DNA from: Orychophragmus violaceus
Lineage: Eukaryota; Streptophyta; Magnoliopsida; Brassicales; Brassicaceae
NCBI GenBank assembly: GCA_030180135.1
Contig: CM058236.1
Coordinates: forward strand, 3,720,001-3,784,000
Direction: 5' to 3'
DNA length: 64,000 bases
The notes below the pieces were generated by a model. That model saw only the letters and a program-made list of their open reading frames with translations. It was not told the origin of the DNA and searched no databases. Positions 44,391 to 55,248 of this stretch are shown here, in pieces (positions within the stretch are counted from its first letter, which is position 1; every line of letters starts with the position of its first letter). A program made the translations under genes and the position numbers.

Positions 44391-45960
44391 GAGATGTTAA
44401 AACGTGCACATACGACTCGTTTAGACACGTTTATATTTTAGACTCATTTAAAATGCATGTTTAAACTCATCAGAAATAACACATGCATATTTAAACTTGT
44501 TTGGGTTTGTTTATAAATATCTGTTTTTAAATTTTAATACAAAACACATAAATTTAACTTTATATATTTCTATATACGTTTTACTTCGATTTGAGTCCAA
44601 TACTTTCCAGCTTTTAAGATAATTTCTTCTTGCAAAAAATATTTAGTAAAGCATTCATTTTTTGGGTTTTGCTTTTTAAAATTTTGCTTAGTTTTACATA
44701 GATATGTTAAAACAGACAAACATAACTCGTTTAGACCCGTTTATATTTAAGAGCCATTTATACCCGCTTGTTTAAACTTGGCAGAAGTAACACATGCTTA
44801 TTTAAATTTGTATAGGTCTATTTATAAATTATATTTTAAAATTTAATACAAAAAAAAAATTTGTTTATTTTTTTTATAAATTTATACTTTGATTGAATCC
44901 AATACTTTGCAGCTATTTAAGATAAATTACTTGCAAAAATTATTTAGTAAATTATTACTTCATGGGTTTTGCTTTTTAAATTTTTATTTGGGTTTACATA
45001 GAGATGTTAAAATGGGTATACCCTACCCATTTATACTTATTTATTTAGACTTATTTAGACCCGTTTGTTTAAACCCCTTAAAAATAATACATGTCTATTA
45101 AATCCGTTTAGGTTTGTCTATAAATTTTATTTTATTTTTAAATTTTAATACAAATATAAAAAATTTAACTTTGTATATTTCTCTATATATTTCTACTCTG
45201 ATTGAATCCAATATTTTCCATCTATTTTAGACATTTTCCTTCTTATAAAAATTATTTAGTTAAATATTTATTTTTTAGGGTTTGCTTTTTAAAATTTATT
45301 TGGGTTTACTGTAAAGATGTTAAACGGGCAGACTCGACTCATTGAAACCCGTTTGTATTTAAAACCAATTTAAAGTTGCCCATTTAAGCCCGTTAGTAAT
45401 AACACATGCCTATTTAAATCCGTTTTCTATGTACAAATTTAATTTATAAAATTTAATACAAAATATATAAACTTTATATTTGTATATTTCTATATACATA
45501 TTTTCTTAACATCTGTATCAGTATATGTAGCTTGGCTTCATCTAAAAATTATTTGGTTAAAACTTAAAACATTTATTTTCTAGTTTTGATTTTTAAAACT
45601 TTATTTAGGTTTACTATTAAAATGTTAAACGGGCGGATCCATTCCGTTTAGATCCGTCCCATTTACTCGGTTTATATTTAATATATGTTTAAACTTGTAT
45701 GTTTAAAACCGTTTGAAATAAAACATGTCTGTTTAAACATATGTAGGCCCATTTGTAAATTTAAATTTTTTAAATTTAAAACAAAAATACATAAAATTAG
45801 TTTTTATATTTAAATTTTAATACCAAAATATGAAAATGTGAAAATACAAAAGAAAACATTACTTTAAAAAATTTGTTTATATTTTTTTTTCCATTTTTAA
45901 TTTTTTTATTCCATTTCCGTTTAAACCTTTTTAGACCCATTATATTACTTATTTGCTCAT
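44391..45960. repeat. Tandem array, about five copies of a 300-313 bp unit
   Basis: GATGTTAAAA/GATGTTAAAC marks copies at about 44391, 44701, 45001, 45314 and 45620. Each continues with CGTTTAGACCCGTTTA-like, AATAACACATGC and GATTGAATCCAATA blocks. Non-coding and diverged between copies. Such internal arrays are common in non-autonomous Helitrons. A shorter related segment occurs at 51690-51750. Confidence 0.82.
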
Positions 45961-47052
45961 TTTAACATCCCTAAGATTACACATCCTTATATGGTGTATT
46001 ATAAATATAGTTATGACTATATAAGAGTTTTATTTGTCTAATATTTGTATTTGTTTTTGGAAAAAGCTCATAAGATTTTTATTTGTAGACATGGATCTTA
46101 TTAGTTTAATGTTTATATTTTGTATTAAAATTTGAAAGTTCCTATTATATCCATTAAAAATAACCAAACCATTTATATTTTTCCTAATGTTTCTTTTTGT
46201 AGACGCTTAAAATAAACTTTAGGATCGAATGCTTTATATTAGGGTTAGGTTGGAGGTTTTTTAGGGTTTTAGTTGTTAATAAATATTGGATCTAATAATA
46301 TATAAAAGATAAATCACAAAAATTAGGAAAAGTGAGATTGTTTAGATTTGGTTACACATAACTAAAAACAATCTAATTTCGACCCATTGACATATGAAAA
46401 AAAAATTAGAACCTGTTATAAATTTAGTGGACCATTTCAAAAGCTCATATCATAATTTGTTCCATTAGTCTTGTTTCCAACAACGTAAAAGAATTTTTGA
46501 CAACAAAAAATGAATCAAACACTTATTATCTGCAATGAAAAGAAAATTAGAAATTAGGGTACACCAACGATTCCCCTTTCCTTTCAGATCAAGACCTGAT
46601 CTCTTGCATGTTAATTACTCATATGTTCAAAATCGAGATCAAATTGTTTGTTATCCCCTACATCCATAGCTTGAGATTTCCAATCAAAGCATAAGCAGAC
46701 AGCATCTTCGACATGTAAGTTTATTTTTAACTGGTTAAGTGTATTCTCGATAAAGTTATAGTTTAAGCTACTGTTGCTGAGCGATGGTCTGTACAATTTT
46801 GTCTGAAAATTTGTTTGTTGATCGAACGAAACCGAAGTTTTTATGGTCAGAAAAAGAAACTGAATCAGAGAAAGGAGAGAGGTGTTGGTACTATGAAAAG
46901 TTTCATTGATATTTGGTTTGTTTTGTCCTTACTTCATGGCTATATCCTCATTTAGTGTTCTTAGTTGTTAGGCTATCCTCCTTTTTCTTTTATCTTCTGA
47001 TTTACAGTTTTTTTATTATCCGCTTACAGTTAAAACATTTGTGCGTTTGTAG

Positions 47053-48624
47053 GAGATGCCCATAGTATCATTATATACTACCCTAGCTCGGCAGGTGGAG
47101 GCATGAAGGAATTGTTTAGCAAGGTATTTCTTAAGAACTTGGCTCCTCTGGATTCAACTGTTTATCTTCTTATATATTCATAATAATTTGTGGCATACTC
47201 TTCTGATTGATTCTATTTTCACCTAATGTATCTCATTTGTCTCCATTTTACTTTAGATTGGGAACAAATCAAGTGAATTCCATCTTGACGTCAGAAGATT
47301 AAGGAGAGAGTGTTCTATAAATATGAGGATTTTATGCCCACCGAAGGAACTAATGTCAAGGTTGTTATTGTTTTCCATATACATGTTTGCCGATTAGCTC
47401 ATCCCCATCTTTTGGACCATGTTACCTTTATGAGAATATGACAGTGGTTGTTATTGAATTGTTTCTGGCATCAAGTGTCATAAATGTATGGAGATTTTTT
47501 TGTATTGTATTGTGAATGACATGTATTTTTCTACATTGATGGTTGTTTTGTTTGGAGATTTTGTTGTTGTAAATCTTGGCTTTCACGTGTTCTCAACTGA
47601 AAATATGCTTGCTAAATACAGGTCTACACAGTGGGTCATGAATACGCAAATGCTGAAGCAAGAAAGTCACATGATGTTGACTGTGTTGTTATGAGGAATA
47701 CATATGGGAAGGAAGTACATCTACCAATCATTACCGTATGAATGAAAACCTAATTATCTCACTTTCTTATGAAGAAAGAGCTTTAGTTTGAATAGAGTAT
47801 CAAAGTCTTCTGATTATAATGAAAGCATGAATTTCTAAATGTTTCACGAAGGTGAAAACGTTTATGTTGAAATTTTGATCATTTTTCGTTTGGATATTTT
47901 ATTGAACATGTGAGATATCCATTGTTGCTTACACCTGCTGAGAAGCAATGGCTAGAAAAGTTTGCATTGCATTTTGCAAGCTGTATGTTGTGATGTCTTG
48001 CAAAGTTTATTTTCTTATAATGGTACTTTCGATTTCTCACAATGACAGTGTTAGTCTTCAACATTTCTCAACTTTTAGGTCTGTGATTTGATCTTCTACG
48101 ATCTGAGGGATGTTCATATCAGGTCAGTGAAACTCCACATCTTCCATGAGACGTTTCCTCTCACTTTTCCTTGGATGTTTAATGAATATGTACAACCTAA
48201 TGAAGGACTAACCCGCCAGGGTAGTGGCATCATAGGCACTTTTGGGCAGTCAGAAGAGCTACGATGTTTATGTTATTCGACAGTAAACATACAATCACCA
48301 ACCCCTATATATTTTTCTCTGTTTATACAGGATCTGAGAAGTGGTAAACTTTGTTTTACTTTACAGTGGCAATCGAACTCCCAAACAGAAGGTGAAACAA
48401 AAGTTACAGAGGAAAACTGTTAAACCTTATGTTGAAGTACAATGGTGGAAAGCCAAGTGCTGAGGTGAGAGGCTCGAGCGTTTCTATCATCAACTTCTTC
48501 ATGCCTTGATTAATTTCCTTATATTTTGTCAATTTATTCTCCTCTTTTGCAGACCAAACTTAAAAAGTGGCGTCCAGTTGCAAGACCTGTTAGATGCCAC
48601 AAGAATGTTAGTTCACCGTACAAG
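47053..48624 (+). pseudogene. VIH/PPIP5K (inositol pyrophosphate kinase) exon fragments inside the Helitron
   Basis: Splice-bounded pieces give [20 protein letters not shown] (47053-47123), IGNKSSEFHLDVRRLRRE then YEDFMPTEGTNVK after a frameshift (47257-47360), [20 protein letters not shown] (47622-47735), LLLTPAEKQ (about 47910-47982), [20 protein letters not shown] and FGQSEELRC (48079 to about 48267), NRTPKQKVK (about 48370-48463) and VQLQDLLDATRMLV (48553-48624). This spans the end of the ATP-grasp kinase domain and the start of the histidine-phosphatase domain of plant VIH1/VIH2, which make inositol pyrophosphates. The part encoding the end of the kinase core is deleted, the RHGD signature is lost, and there are several frameshifts. 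Introns are present, so a genomic segment was captured. Confidence 0.9.
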
Positions 48625-49663
48625 GTAGAACCCTGAACATTCACTATTTGTGTCTTGCTACCGAATGCATGTTGAGTGTAGATTTTTTATTTTCGTTTGC
48701 ACTGTTTGTTGAGATAAAAAAATGAAATTTATGAAAGTGATGATTGTGATGTTCACCGTTTGTCAAATATTTATAGTTAGAGGTAGGGTTTAGGTTTTTC
48801 AAGCTACATAAATATTTAGGAAGATATTTTCTGCTATATTTTAGTTAGAATTGAGATCTTATAATTAGCATGAGAATATTCTAGTTTGTATACGATTTAC
48901 TATGTTCCCGATTTATGGTTAAATAATTCAATTTTCATATTTTTTTGGATATTTGGTTAGTTCAAAATAGGAAATTTCGGTGGTGTTTATTAGTTGATGG
49001 TTAAATACATTCAAGTTTCATAATTTTTTGAGATTTGGTTGGTTGAAAATAGGAAATTTCGGTGGCTAAATACATTCTAGTTTCAATTCTTTTTTTGGAG
49101 ATTTTGAATACACATTGGAATATACTTAAATTTGTGGATTCACAAGGATATATTATCTCTATTTAACCGTCAATATTGCATATTTTTTTGGAGATTTTAT
49201 TACTTGAAAATCTCAATTTCATGCATAGTTATATAATTAGAACGTAATATTCCCTTTGGTTTATCTTGGTATGAAACTGGTTATCTTGGCTCTCTTCATA
49301 TTAAATTTATAATTTTAAAATCAAGAAGAAGATCACAATGATCACAATTAGTTGTATATATATATGTTTGTACAGTATATCTTTTTATGTTGAAGAACAA
49401 ACAAACCAAGCTGAATGGAAACCGGTTTGTATGATAGTTGACGGAAGATTTGGTTTAATATTGTGAATATTTGGAAAAAAAATCAGATACACGCTTGTCT
49501 AAATATCTTTTATGTGCACCTCCACGTTTTAAGAAGAAAGTAAAAGACAAATTTACCATTAATGAGTTTTAAAATTTATCAAAGAAATTCAGTGGCAATC
49601 ATTGTAATTATAGAGATATATAGTGGCAGTTTCTATTTTGTACTTCTGTTTTAATAGTATAGA
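48625..49663 (-). other. 5' terminal kilobase of the large Helitron
   Basis: AT-rich, non-coding on both strands. The last 100 bases (minus-strand 5' end) contain the TCTATACTATTAAAACAGAA terminus. The words GGTTAAATACATTC and GAAAATAGGAAATTTCGGTGG repeat at about 48970-49080. Confidence 0.6.
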
Positions 49664-50250
49664 TTAATGTACACAACTCTCTACAAGTACAAAGGCATTG
49701 TGTAACGTCCTCAACAAGTGATTCAGTATGATTTTTTTTTTCTTACTAAGGATTGATGATCCATGAAGCAACTTGAAGTTGTTGTTATTTTTTGTACGGT
49801 TTTACATGTAGGGCCCAAGGGTTATCATTGTAGGGACTAAAGACTCGGGGAAGAGCGCACTGGCTAATTAAGATGCTTCTTAGTTGGGCAGTAAAAGATG
49901 GTTGCAAGCCAAAATTTGTTGACCTTAATGTTGGACAAAGCTCGATAACGATACCAGGAACTATTGCCGCTACATCTATTGAAATTCTTGTGTATCTTGT
50001 TGAAGGGTTTCCTCTTCAAAAGGCCTTTGTGCACTATTTCGGGCATGCTACACCGACTTAGTTAACTTAAAAATTTCTTAAAATAAAATGACCTTTAAAG
50101 GGAAATTTATGTTCCTATTATTAAGCTTTACAAATAACTTGTTGAAGACTTGCTCGAAAATTAGAAAATGAGATTGCTGGAGACGCTGAATCTCGATATT
50201 CTGGTATGGTGATGGACACACTGGGATGGACCAGTTATGTTGGTTATTAG
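49664..50250 (+). pseudogene. CLP1-like exons with P-loop, right of the large Helitron
   Basis: 49664-49701 completes the exon cut at 42768 (INVHNSLQVQRH). The exon from 49812 carries the Walker A motif GTKDSGKSAL, then a frameshift, LLSWAVKDGCKPKFVDLNVG, SSITIPGTIAATSIE and YFGHATPT. About 50120-50250 gives LYK, LVEDLLEN and AESRYSGMVMDTLGW, ending in TAG directly before a GTAACT donor. Sequence is still clearly CLP1 but cannot be translated through. Confidence 0.9.
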
Positions 50251-50261
50251 GTAACTTTTAA

Positions 50262-51316
50262 TCAATACTATTAAAACATGAAGGTTTGCCATGGTACATA
50301 AATGTTGTTCCCGGAATTTGGCCTTGATATTATTAGGATTTGTAACCTTCATTAAGGGTAAATATGTCATTCTCAAATACATATTACGAATCATTAATGT
50401 AAAACTAAATTATAATTAATTAATCATAATATTTTGCAATATCTTTCATTACTTTAAATATAAATATATATTTCCTTTTTATTATACAAAATCTAACAAA
50501 AAAATATTTTTAATCCATTTTATTTTTAATTAACTAATTATTTTCGTAATTATATTATATATTTATATTTAATAAATAATGATAAGTATAATTAGATGAA
50601 TTAATACACATTTATGTTTATAAATTATAAAATAAATATAAAAATTATAGAAATCTTTTTTAAAATAAAAAAGAATATATAACCCACTACTTTTTTCAAA
50701 TATATAAATAAAATAATAATAAAAATATGTAATATACTTTATTTTCAAAAAGTGAATTCTGTAAAATATTCAAATTACTATTACCTAAACAATAATTTAT
50801 ATTAAAAATTAAGCTAAAATATTAAAAATAGATATATATTTAAATTTGATAAAAACGTAAAATATCAACAATAAGTAAATATTTATATTATTCAAATATA
50901 TAATTGTCGGGTTAATTAATGATTATACTAAAACAAGTTTTTAGCGGGTTGTTTTATACTTTTATAATTTGAATACTATAAAAATATACAACTATTATTA
51001 ATTAAACTTTAATCTATAAAATAAAAAATTTAAACCTAATATATATATATTATTTTATATGATACAACTCATATTAGAACTTATAATGTGAATCATTATT
51101 TTAATCTCTTTATTTTTACGATATCTCCTCCCAAATAATACAAAATTCATTTTTAAACCTAAATTATTAACTCACGTTTTATATTATGGGTTATACAATT
51201 ATAAATAAAATTATATTGCATAAATAAATAAAAAATTACTAACAATAAAATAGCTAAAATTTTAAAATTGTAAAGAAAAATATACCCGCGTTAAGAAAAC
51301 GCGGGTCAAAATCTAG
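50262..51316 (+). mobile_element. Small non-autonomous Helitron, plus strand
   Basis: Starts TCAATACTATTAAAACATG after A (50261) and ends with the hairpin ACCCGCG-loop-CGCGGGT (51284-51306), ten bases, then CTAG (51316) before T. It is 1055 bp, extremely AT-rich and without coding capacity. Its ends closely match those of the large Helitron at 42769-49663, so both could be moved by the same helicase. It lies in a CLP1-like intron. Confidence 0.93.
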
Positions 51317-51385
51317 TTTTTTTGTTAAAAGAGTAATGTTTATGTTGGCTGTGAACCATATAATAATTTGATATCATTATTGCAG

Positions 51386-51692
51386 CTGCTTGTCCATCCA
51401 ACAAGGACTTTTTAATGCATTTGTAGTTAATGTCCTTGGTTATTAAATGCCCCCAAGCTCTCTTCTTGATCTGACTTTATCCTAATTAAAGAAAACTATA
51501 TTGCACTTCATTAATATTTGTCATTTGCAGGAAACAAAACTCGTCAATGATCTGAACAAAACCTTGAAATTCAAGAACAATGTACAGATCTTGAATCTTG
51601 ATAAGTCCGCTAGAGTTTTCTTCAGGGGTTCTTGTTTCCGCAAAACAATGAGGAACAATAGCATCCAAGTCTATTATGACTGTTTTTTTTAA
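51386..51692 (+). pseudogene. CLP1-like C-terminal exon fragments
   Basis: After TTGCAG at 51385, CTGCTTGTCCAT (LLVH) and FNAFVVNVLG match the family block. After TTTGCAG at 51530, ETKLVNDLNKTLKFKNNVQI and LNLDKSARVF follow. In-frame stops are present in the first piece. The remaining C-terminal domain is not found. Confidence 0.82.
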
Positions 51693-52683
51693 ACCCAATA
51701 AAACTACTCCTCTTACCTAATTAAGCCCATTTAAATCCATTTAAGCTATATTTAGTTTTTACATTTGTTTTTGTTTTAAATAATTTTATTAAACGATTTT
51801 ACATCAATAACTAGTATTTTTTTAATTCTAAATTTTATATAAATATTAGTTATTTGAATGGTTGACCAAAACAAGAAATTAGATAATTTAACTAAAACAA
51901 AAATAATTAAATAATACAAAACGTATAAAATTACTTAATTAATACAAAATGTAATTATGTAATCATCTAGTTTGATGAAATATATAAAAATGACTATCCT
52001 TATTGCTAATTATTTTCTGTACTTGCATTAACCAACTGGTCAACCACAAACAAAGTTTATAATATTGTACCACTGATCCATTTTTCAAGAAATTCTAGAA
52101 CATAGGGGATTACATAAGTTATAAATTGATAAAATCATAAAACACACAACACTGTCAAAACACCAAAAGGACTCAAGTTTTGTGTCACAAGACTACAAGA
52201 GACAAGGTTTGAGGGATCATGAGACTGATAAACCGACACAATCTCTTCTTAGTTAAAACCATTCAAAACACTAAACTAACTACATAGGCTAACAATTATT
52301 CCAGGACACAACAAAACAGCTCACACGTCATTCTTCTTCTGTTTCAAGTATCTGCACAACAAAACAAATTTAGATTTTTATAAGATAACACGTCAACACC
52401 GTAACCACTAACCACACACACACACAAAATGAAACATTTGCAAGACATCAAGAGACAAGAACATGGAGTTTTTGTTAGTGGATAACATCTACCATTTCAA
52501 TGAGGCCTCGGCAGGAGGGACCGGCTTAGATAAAGCTGGAAAAACCAGAGAAATAGCATGATCAGCAAATCAAGAAATGGAAGAATACAAACCCAGCTAT
52601 TCATTAAAAGCATGAGGTTTCACCATCAAGTGTAGAAGTAAAATAATGTTTGCATGTATACTCATTTCAATGTTTGTTTTTAG
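51693..52683. other. AT-rich region with possible small minus-strand exons
   Basis: Mostly unassigned. On the minus strand, 52498 to about 52560 translates as ISLVFPALSKPVPPAEASLK, and KYLKQKKNDV with a stop is found near 52330-52362 after a GTGCAG acceptor. These look like the last exons of an unrecognised gene, but splice phases did not close, so the call is weak. Confidence 0.3.
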
Positions 52684-52899
52684 GTACTTGAGCAAAGGGT
52701 ACAAACTCTAGAAAGGAAACTAGATGCTGCCATTAGAACAACTGCCATGCTTGGTCAGAGAAACGTTAAGCTGAGTCTTCTCAAAAAGCACGATATTAGG
52801 AAGCAAGAAGAAGAATCTATCCTGAATGGGCTGCAAATTGAAAACTTATACACTATGCAAAAACATATAACACAACTGGCCAACATAATAGCAGAGTAA
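52684..52899 (+). pseudogene. Terminal exon fragment encoding a coiled coil (unrecognised gene)
   Basis: After the acceptor TTTGTTTTTAG, an open frame of 71 codons runs to TAA at 52897-52899. It begins VLEQRVQTLERKLDAAIRTT and contains QEEESILNGLQIENL. Heptad-like leucines suggest a coiled coil. No ATG or upstream exon was identified, so it is an orphan last exon, either a relic of a host gene or carried by a transposon. The young copia landed 26 bases after its stop. Confidence 0.45.
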
Positions 52900-52925
52900 C
52901 CGATAGCAAAAAAAACTGATTATTC

Positions 52926-53597
52926 TGTTGGAATTGTGTCCAGTAATCTCGGTACTGTCTCTAGAAAGTAAGAGTATGTCAATGATCAGACATAAGTCAT
53001 ATAATACTGGGGGTCATGATGGCTTGCTAGAGTCCGCTCATGATCTATAAGTCTTGGACTTATTGCCTTTATTATATGATCCCATATGGGTCACACGCCT
53101 AAGCTAACAGGAAAATGTGTAGGAACGGTTTAGCAGAAGTACGGTAAAAGTGCTAGGCATTTACTGTACTTAGAGAGAATAAAACAGTTTAGCCACTGTG
53201 TGTCGATCGATACACAAGGTGTATCGGTCGACACAGTGCGCGAATGCCGTCTAGTTAATTGGTGTTTGGGCCAAATGGCCCAAACGGAATCGGACAAGTT
53301 TTATAAGGTAAAACTCGAGTTTCTGAACAATTAACCCTAGCCCTCAGCCGAAAACTCTCTCTCTCTGTGCCGAGTTCCTCTAGTGGTCTAGCAGCCGTTT
53401 TCTGTGATCGCGTGTGTGAACCTTTGGAGGATTCATCCCTCGGTGTTTCTCTGATCTCAGACATACCATCTCTTTCCGCTGCAAACAGGTATAAGGTGAG
53501 ATCATCATTTGTTTATATTCTGAGAAGAACCTAGATCCGCATGTTTAGGTTGATATGAATCTAAGAATTGAACCAGCATCAACTAAACAATCCTTCA
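52926..53597 (+). repeat. 5' LTR of the young copia
   Basis: TGTTGGAATT...AATCCTTCA, 672 bp. It contains TGTGTCGATCGATACAC and GTATCGGTCGACAC (53200-53240) and the palindromic TTTGGGCCAAATGGCCCAAA at about 53266-53285. The U3 promoter and transcription start lie here, but a TATA box was not pinned down. Confidence 0.95.
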
Positions 53598-53598
53598 G

Positions 53599-53610
53599 TG
53601 GTATCAGAGC
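53599..53610 (+). other. Primer-binding site of the young copia
   Basis: TGGTATCAGAGC, complementary to the 3' end of initiator tRNA-Met, one base after the 5' LTR. It primes minus-strand DNA synthesis. Confidence 0.95.
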
Positions 53611-55248
53611 CATTGGTTCTGGTTTTTCTTGTTTAGATTCAAGTTTAGGATTGTTTTTCTTGTTTAAAAGTGTTTTGAATCAACTACTGATAAGAGAAAC
53701 CACTTAAGTAACAAGAATTGAAACCTAAACACACATAAAATCGCAGAAACCAAGCTATATGATTTGGTAGAATGCGATTTTCAAAAGTCAGTATCGGCCA
53801 GAATCACATGGATCGATCGATACGATCGCATGGATCGGTCGATACAGTCTATCGGCTAACCCTGTTAACGCGTGAAAGCATCGATCGATGCAGGATCGAT
53901 GCTGGTTCGATATTGGTGCATCGACCGATGCGGTTGGTGCACATCGATCGACACGGTTAGGGTTTTGGCTCGGTTCCGTGCATGCGTGAGAGCATCGATC
54001 GATACAGGATCGATGCACGATCGATGCAGGATCGATGCTAAGAGCATCGACCGATGTGGTTGATGGATCGATCGACACGGTTGGTTCATCGATCGACATG
54101 GTTGGTTTAAGGCTCGGTTTAATTTTTGATTAAAATTAATTCGTCCTGGTTTAATAAACAGATTTAATAATTTTATTAAGTCTGGTTAAACCGGGACAAG
54201 AAATCCAATGTCGAAAGAATTATTGGATTTAGTGCCTAAACCAGGATTTTCTAATTTGATTTGGTTGGACCAAATAAATTGAGAAAATCCGGTTTAGTAA
54301 ATAACCGGTTGACAATTGTGGTCATCGTAGTAATTAAAATTTGGTTAGACCAATTTTAATGAACCAGACCGGTTATGTCATTTAATTGGACAATTGGGTC
54401 ATGTCTTGGACATGGACCAATTCTTGGGCCTCGGGCCAAGAAGTTAAAACAATTGGGCCAATTATTTGAGTCTTTCTTCAGATTAATTTAAAATTTATTT
54501 TATAAAGAATATAAATCGATTTTAAATTAAAGTTTCCGATATTTTGAAATTAGAAAGTTTCTGAATTTATAGAAGTTTCTAGATTTGCATGATTCGGATT
54601 TTAAGAAATTTCTAAAGTTAGAAAGTTTCCGGTTTTAGAAAGTTTCCAATTTTAGAAAGTTTCCAAAAATAGTAGGTTTCCAAAAATGGAAAGTTTCCCG
54701 AAATAGTAATCTTCTATTTTGGGAATGAATTTTTTAAATAAACCTACGAACCTCAAATAATATCAAGCGTTGGATGTCTTGTCCATTCTATGTCAGCTGT
54801 CGAAGCCCATTCAATTGTATTCATGGCCTTACAGTGTGAGGGTGTCTGCTTTTGCGTGGATAAGACGGTTTGTGATTCATAAATGTCATTGGGAGTCCCA
54901 GACATTAATGATTACATGACTGTATAGTCTGGTTTTCTTGACTGGGCCATCGGGAGTCCCGGGGCTTGAGACATCAGAGTGGATTGGGCCTCGGGCCCAG
55001 ATTCACAACCAAGAGTTATATCACGGATATAATTAGCCGATATAGGGCTTACCGATATAAGCTAAGGTTTGGTGACGGCCAGTGGCCCACTTTAATCTTA
55101 GTTATATGTGGATCTTGGAATCATTATATTCTATTGAGGGTAACTTATGTTATTGAATATAATGCGTGATTAATCATATTAAATTTAATACGAGATTAAT
55201 CATATTGAACATTTTAACTAATAACCTTTTTATCTATATATTTCAGAT
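53611..55248 (+). repeat. Long untranslated copia leader with TCGATCGA repeats
   Basis: 1.64 kb without coding capacity. 53800-54105 holds over a dozen ATCGATCGA/ATCGACCGA/GGATCGATGC copies, including a direct duplication about 114 bp apart (GCATCGATCGAT at about 53878 and 53992). 54540-54720 repeats AGAAAGTTTCC-like words. The leader probably contains packaging and dimerisation signals (inference). Confidence 0.85.

Larger units (their letters stand above)
42769..49663 (-). mobile_element. Large Helitron with captured gene fragments, minus strand
   Basis: On the minus strand it starts TCTATACTATTAAAACAG at 49663 and ends with the hairpin ACCCGCC-GATT-GGCGGGT followed by CAAAATCTAG at 42769. 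Insertion is exactly between A and T, and removal restores the CLP1-like exon. It is 6.9 kb, AT-rich and lacks a Rep/helicase gene, so non-autonomous. It carries VIH/PPIP5K exons (47053-48624) in the opposite orientation, a five-copy 305-bp tandem array (44391-45960) and the 5' end of a second Helitron-like sequence (43110). The stretch 43111-44390 is very AT-rich with nothing further recognised. Confidence 0.88.
37865..51692 (+). pseudogene. CLP1-like (CLPS-type) polyadenylation factor pseudogene, dismembered by transposons
   Basis: CLP1 is a P-loop polynucleotide-kinase-like subunit of pre-mRNA 3'-end cleavage factor II in the nucleus. Exon pieces lie in order at 37865-37957, 42750-42768 plus 49664-49701, 49812-50060, about 50120-50250, 51386-51447 and 51531-51692. 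They give FHVFTWYGATIEIDG, SYINVHNSL, GPRVIIVGTKDSGKSAL (Walker A), LLSWAVKDG, FVDLNVGQSSITIPGTIAAT, GDAESRYSGMVMDTLGW and NNVQILNLDKSARVF. Damage includes a frameshift and stops after the Walker A motif, TAG at 50248-50250 where the family has an acidic codon, and insertions of an LTR element and two Helitrons. First exon and C-terminal end were not found. From memory its Arabidopsis relatives are CLPS3 and CLPS5. Confidence 0.9.
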
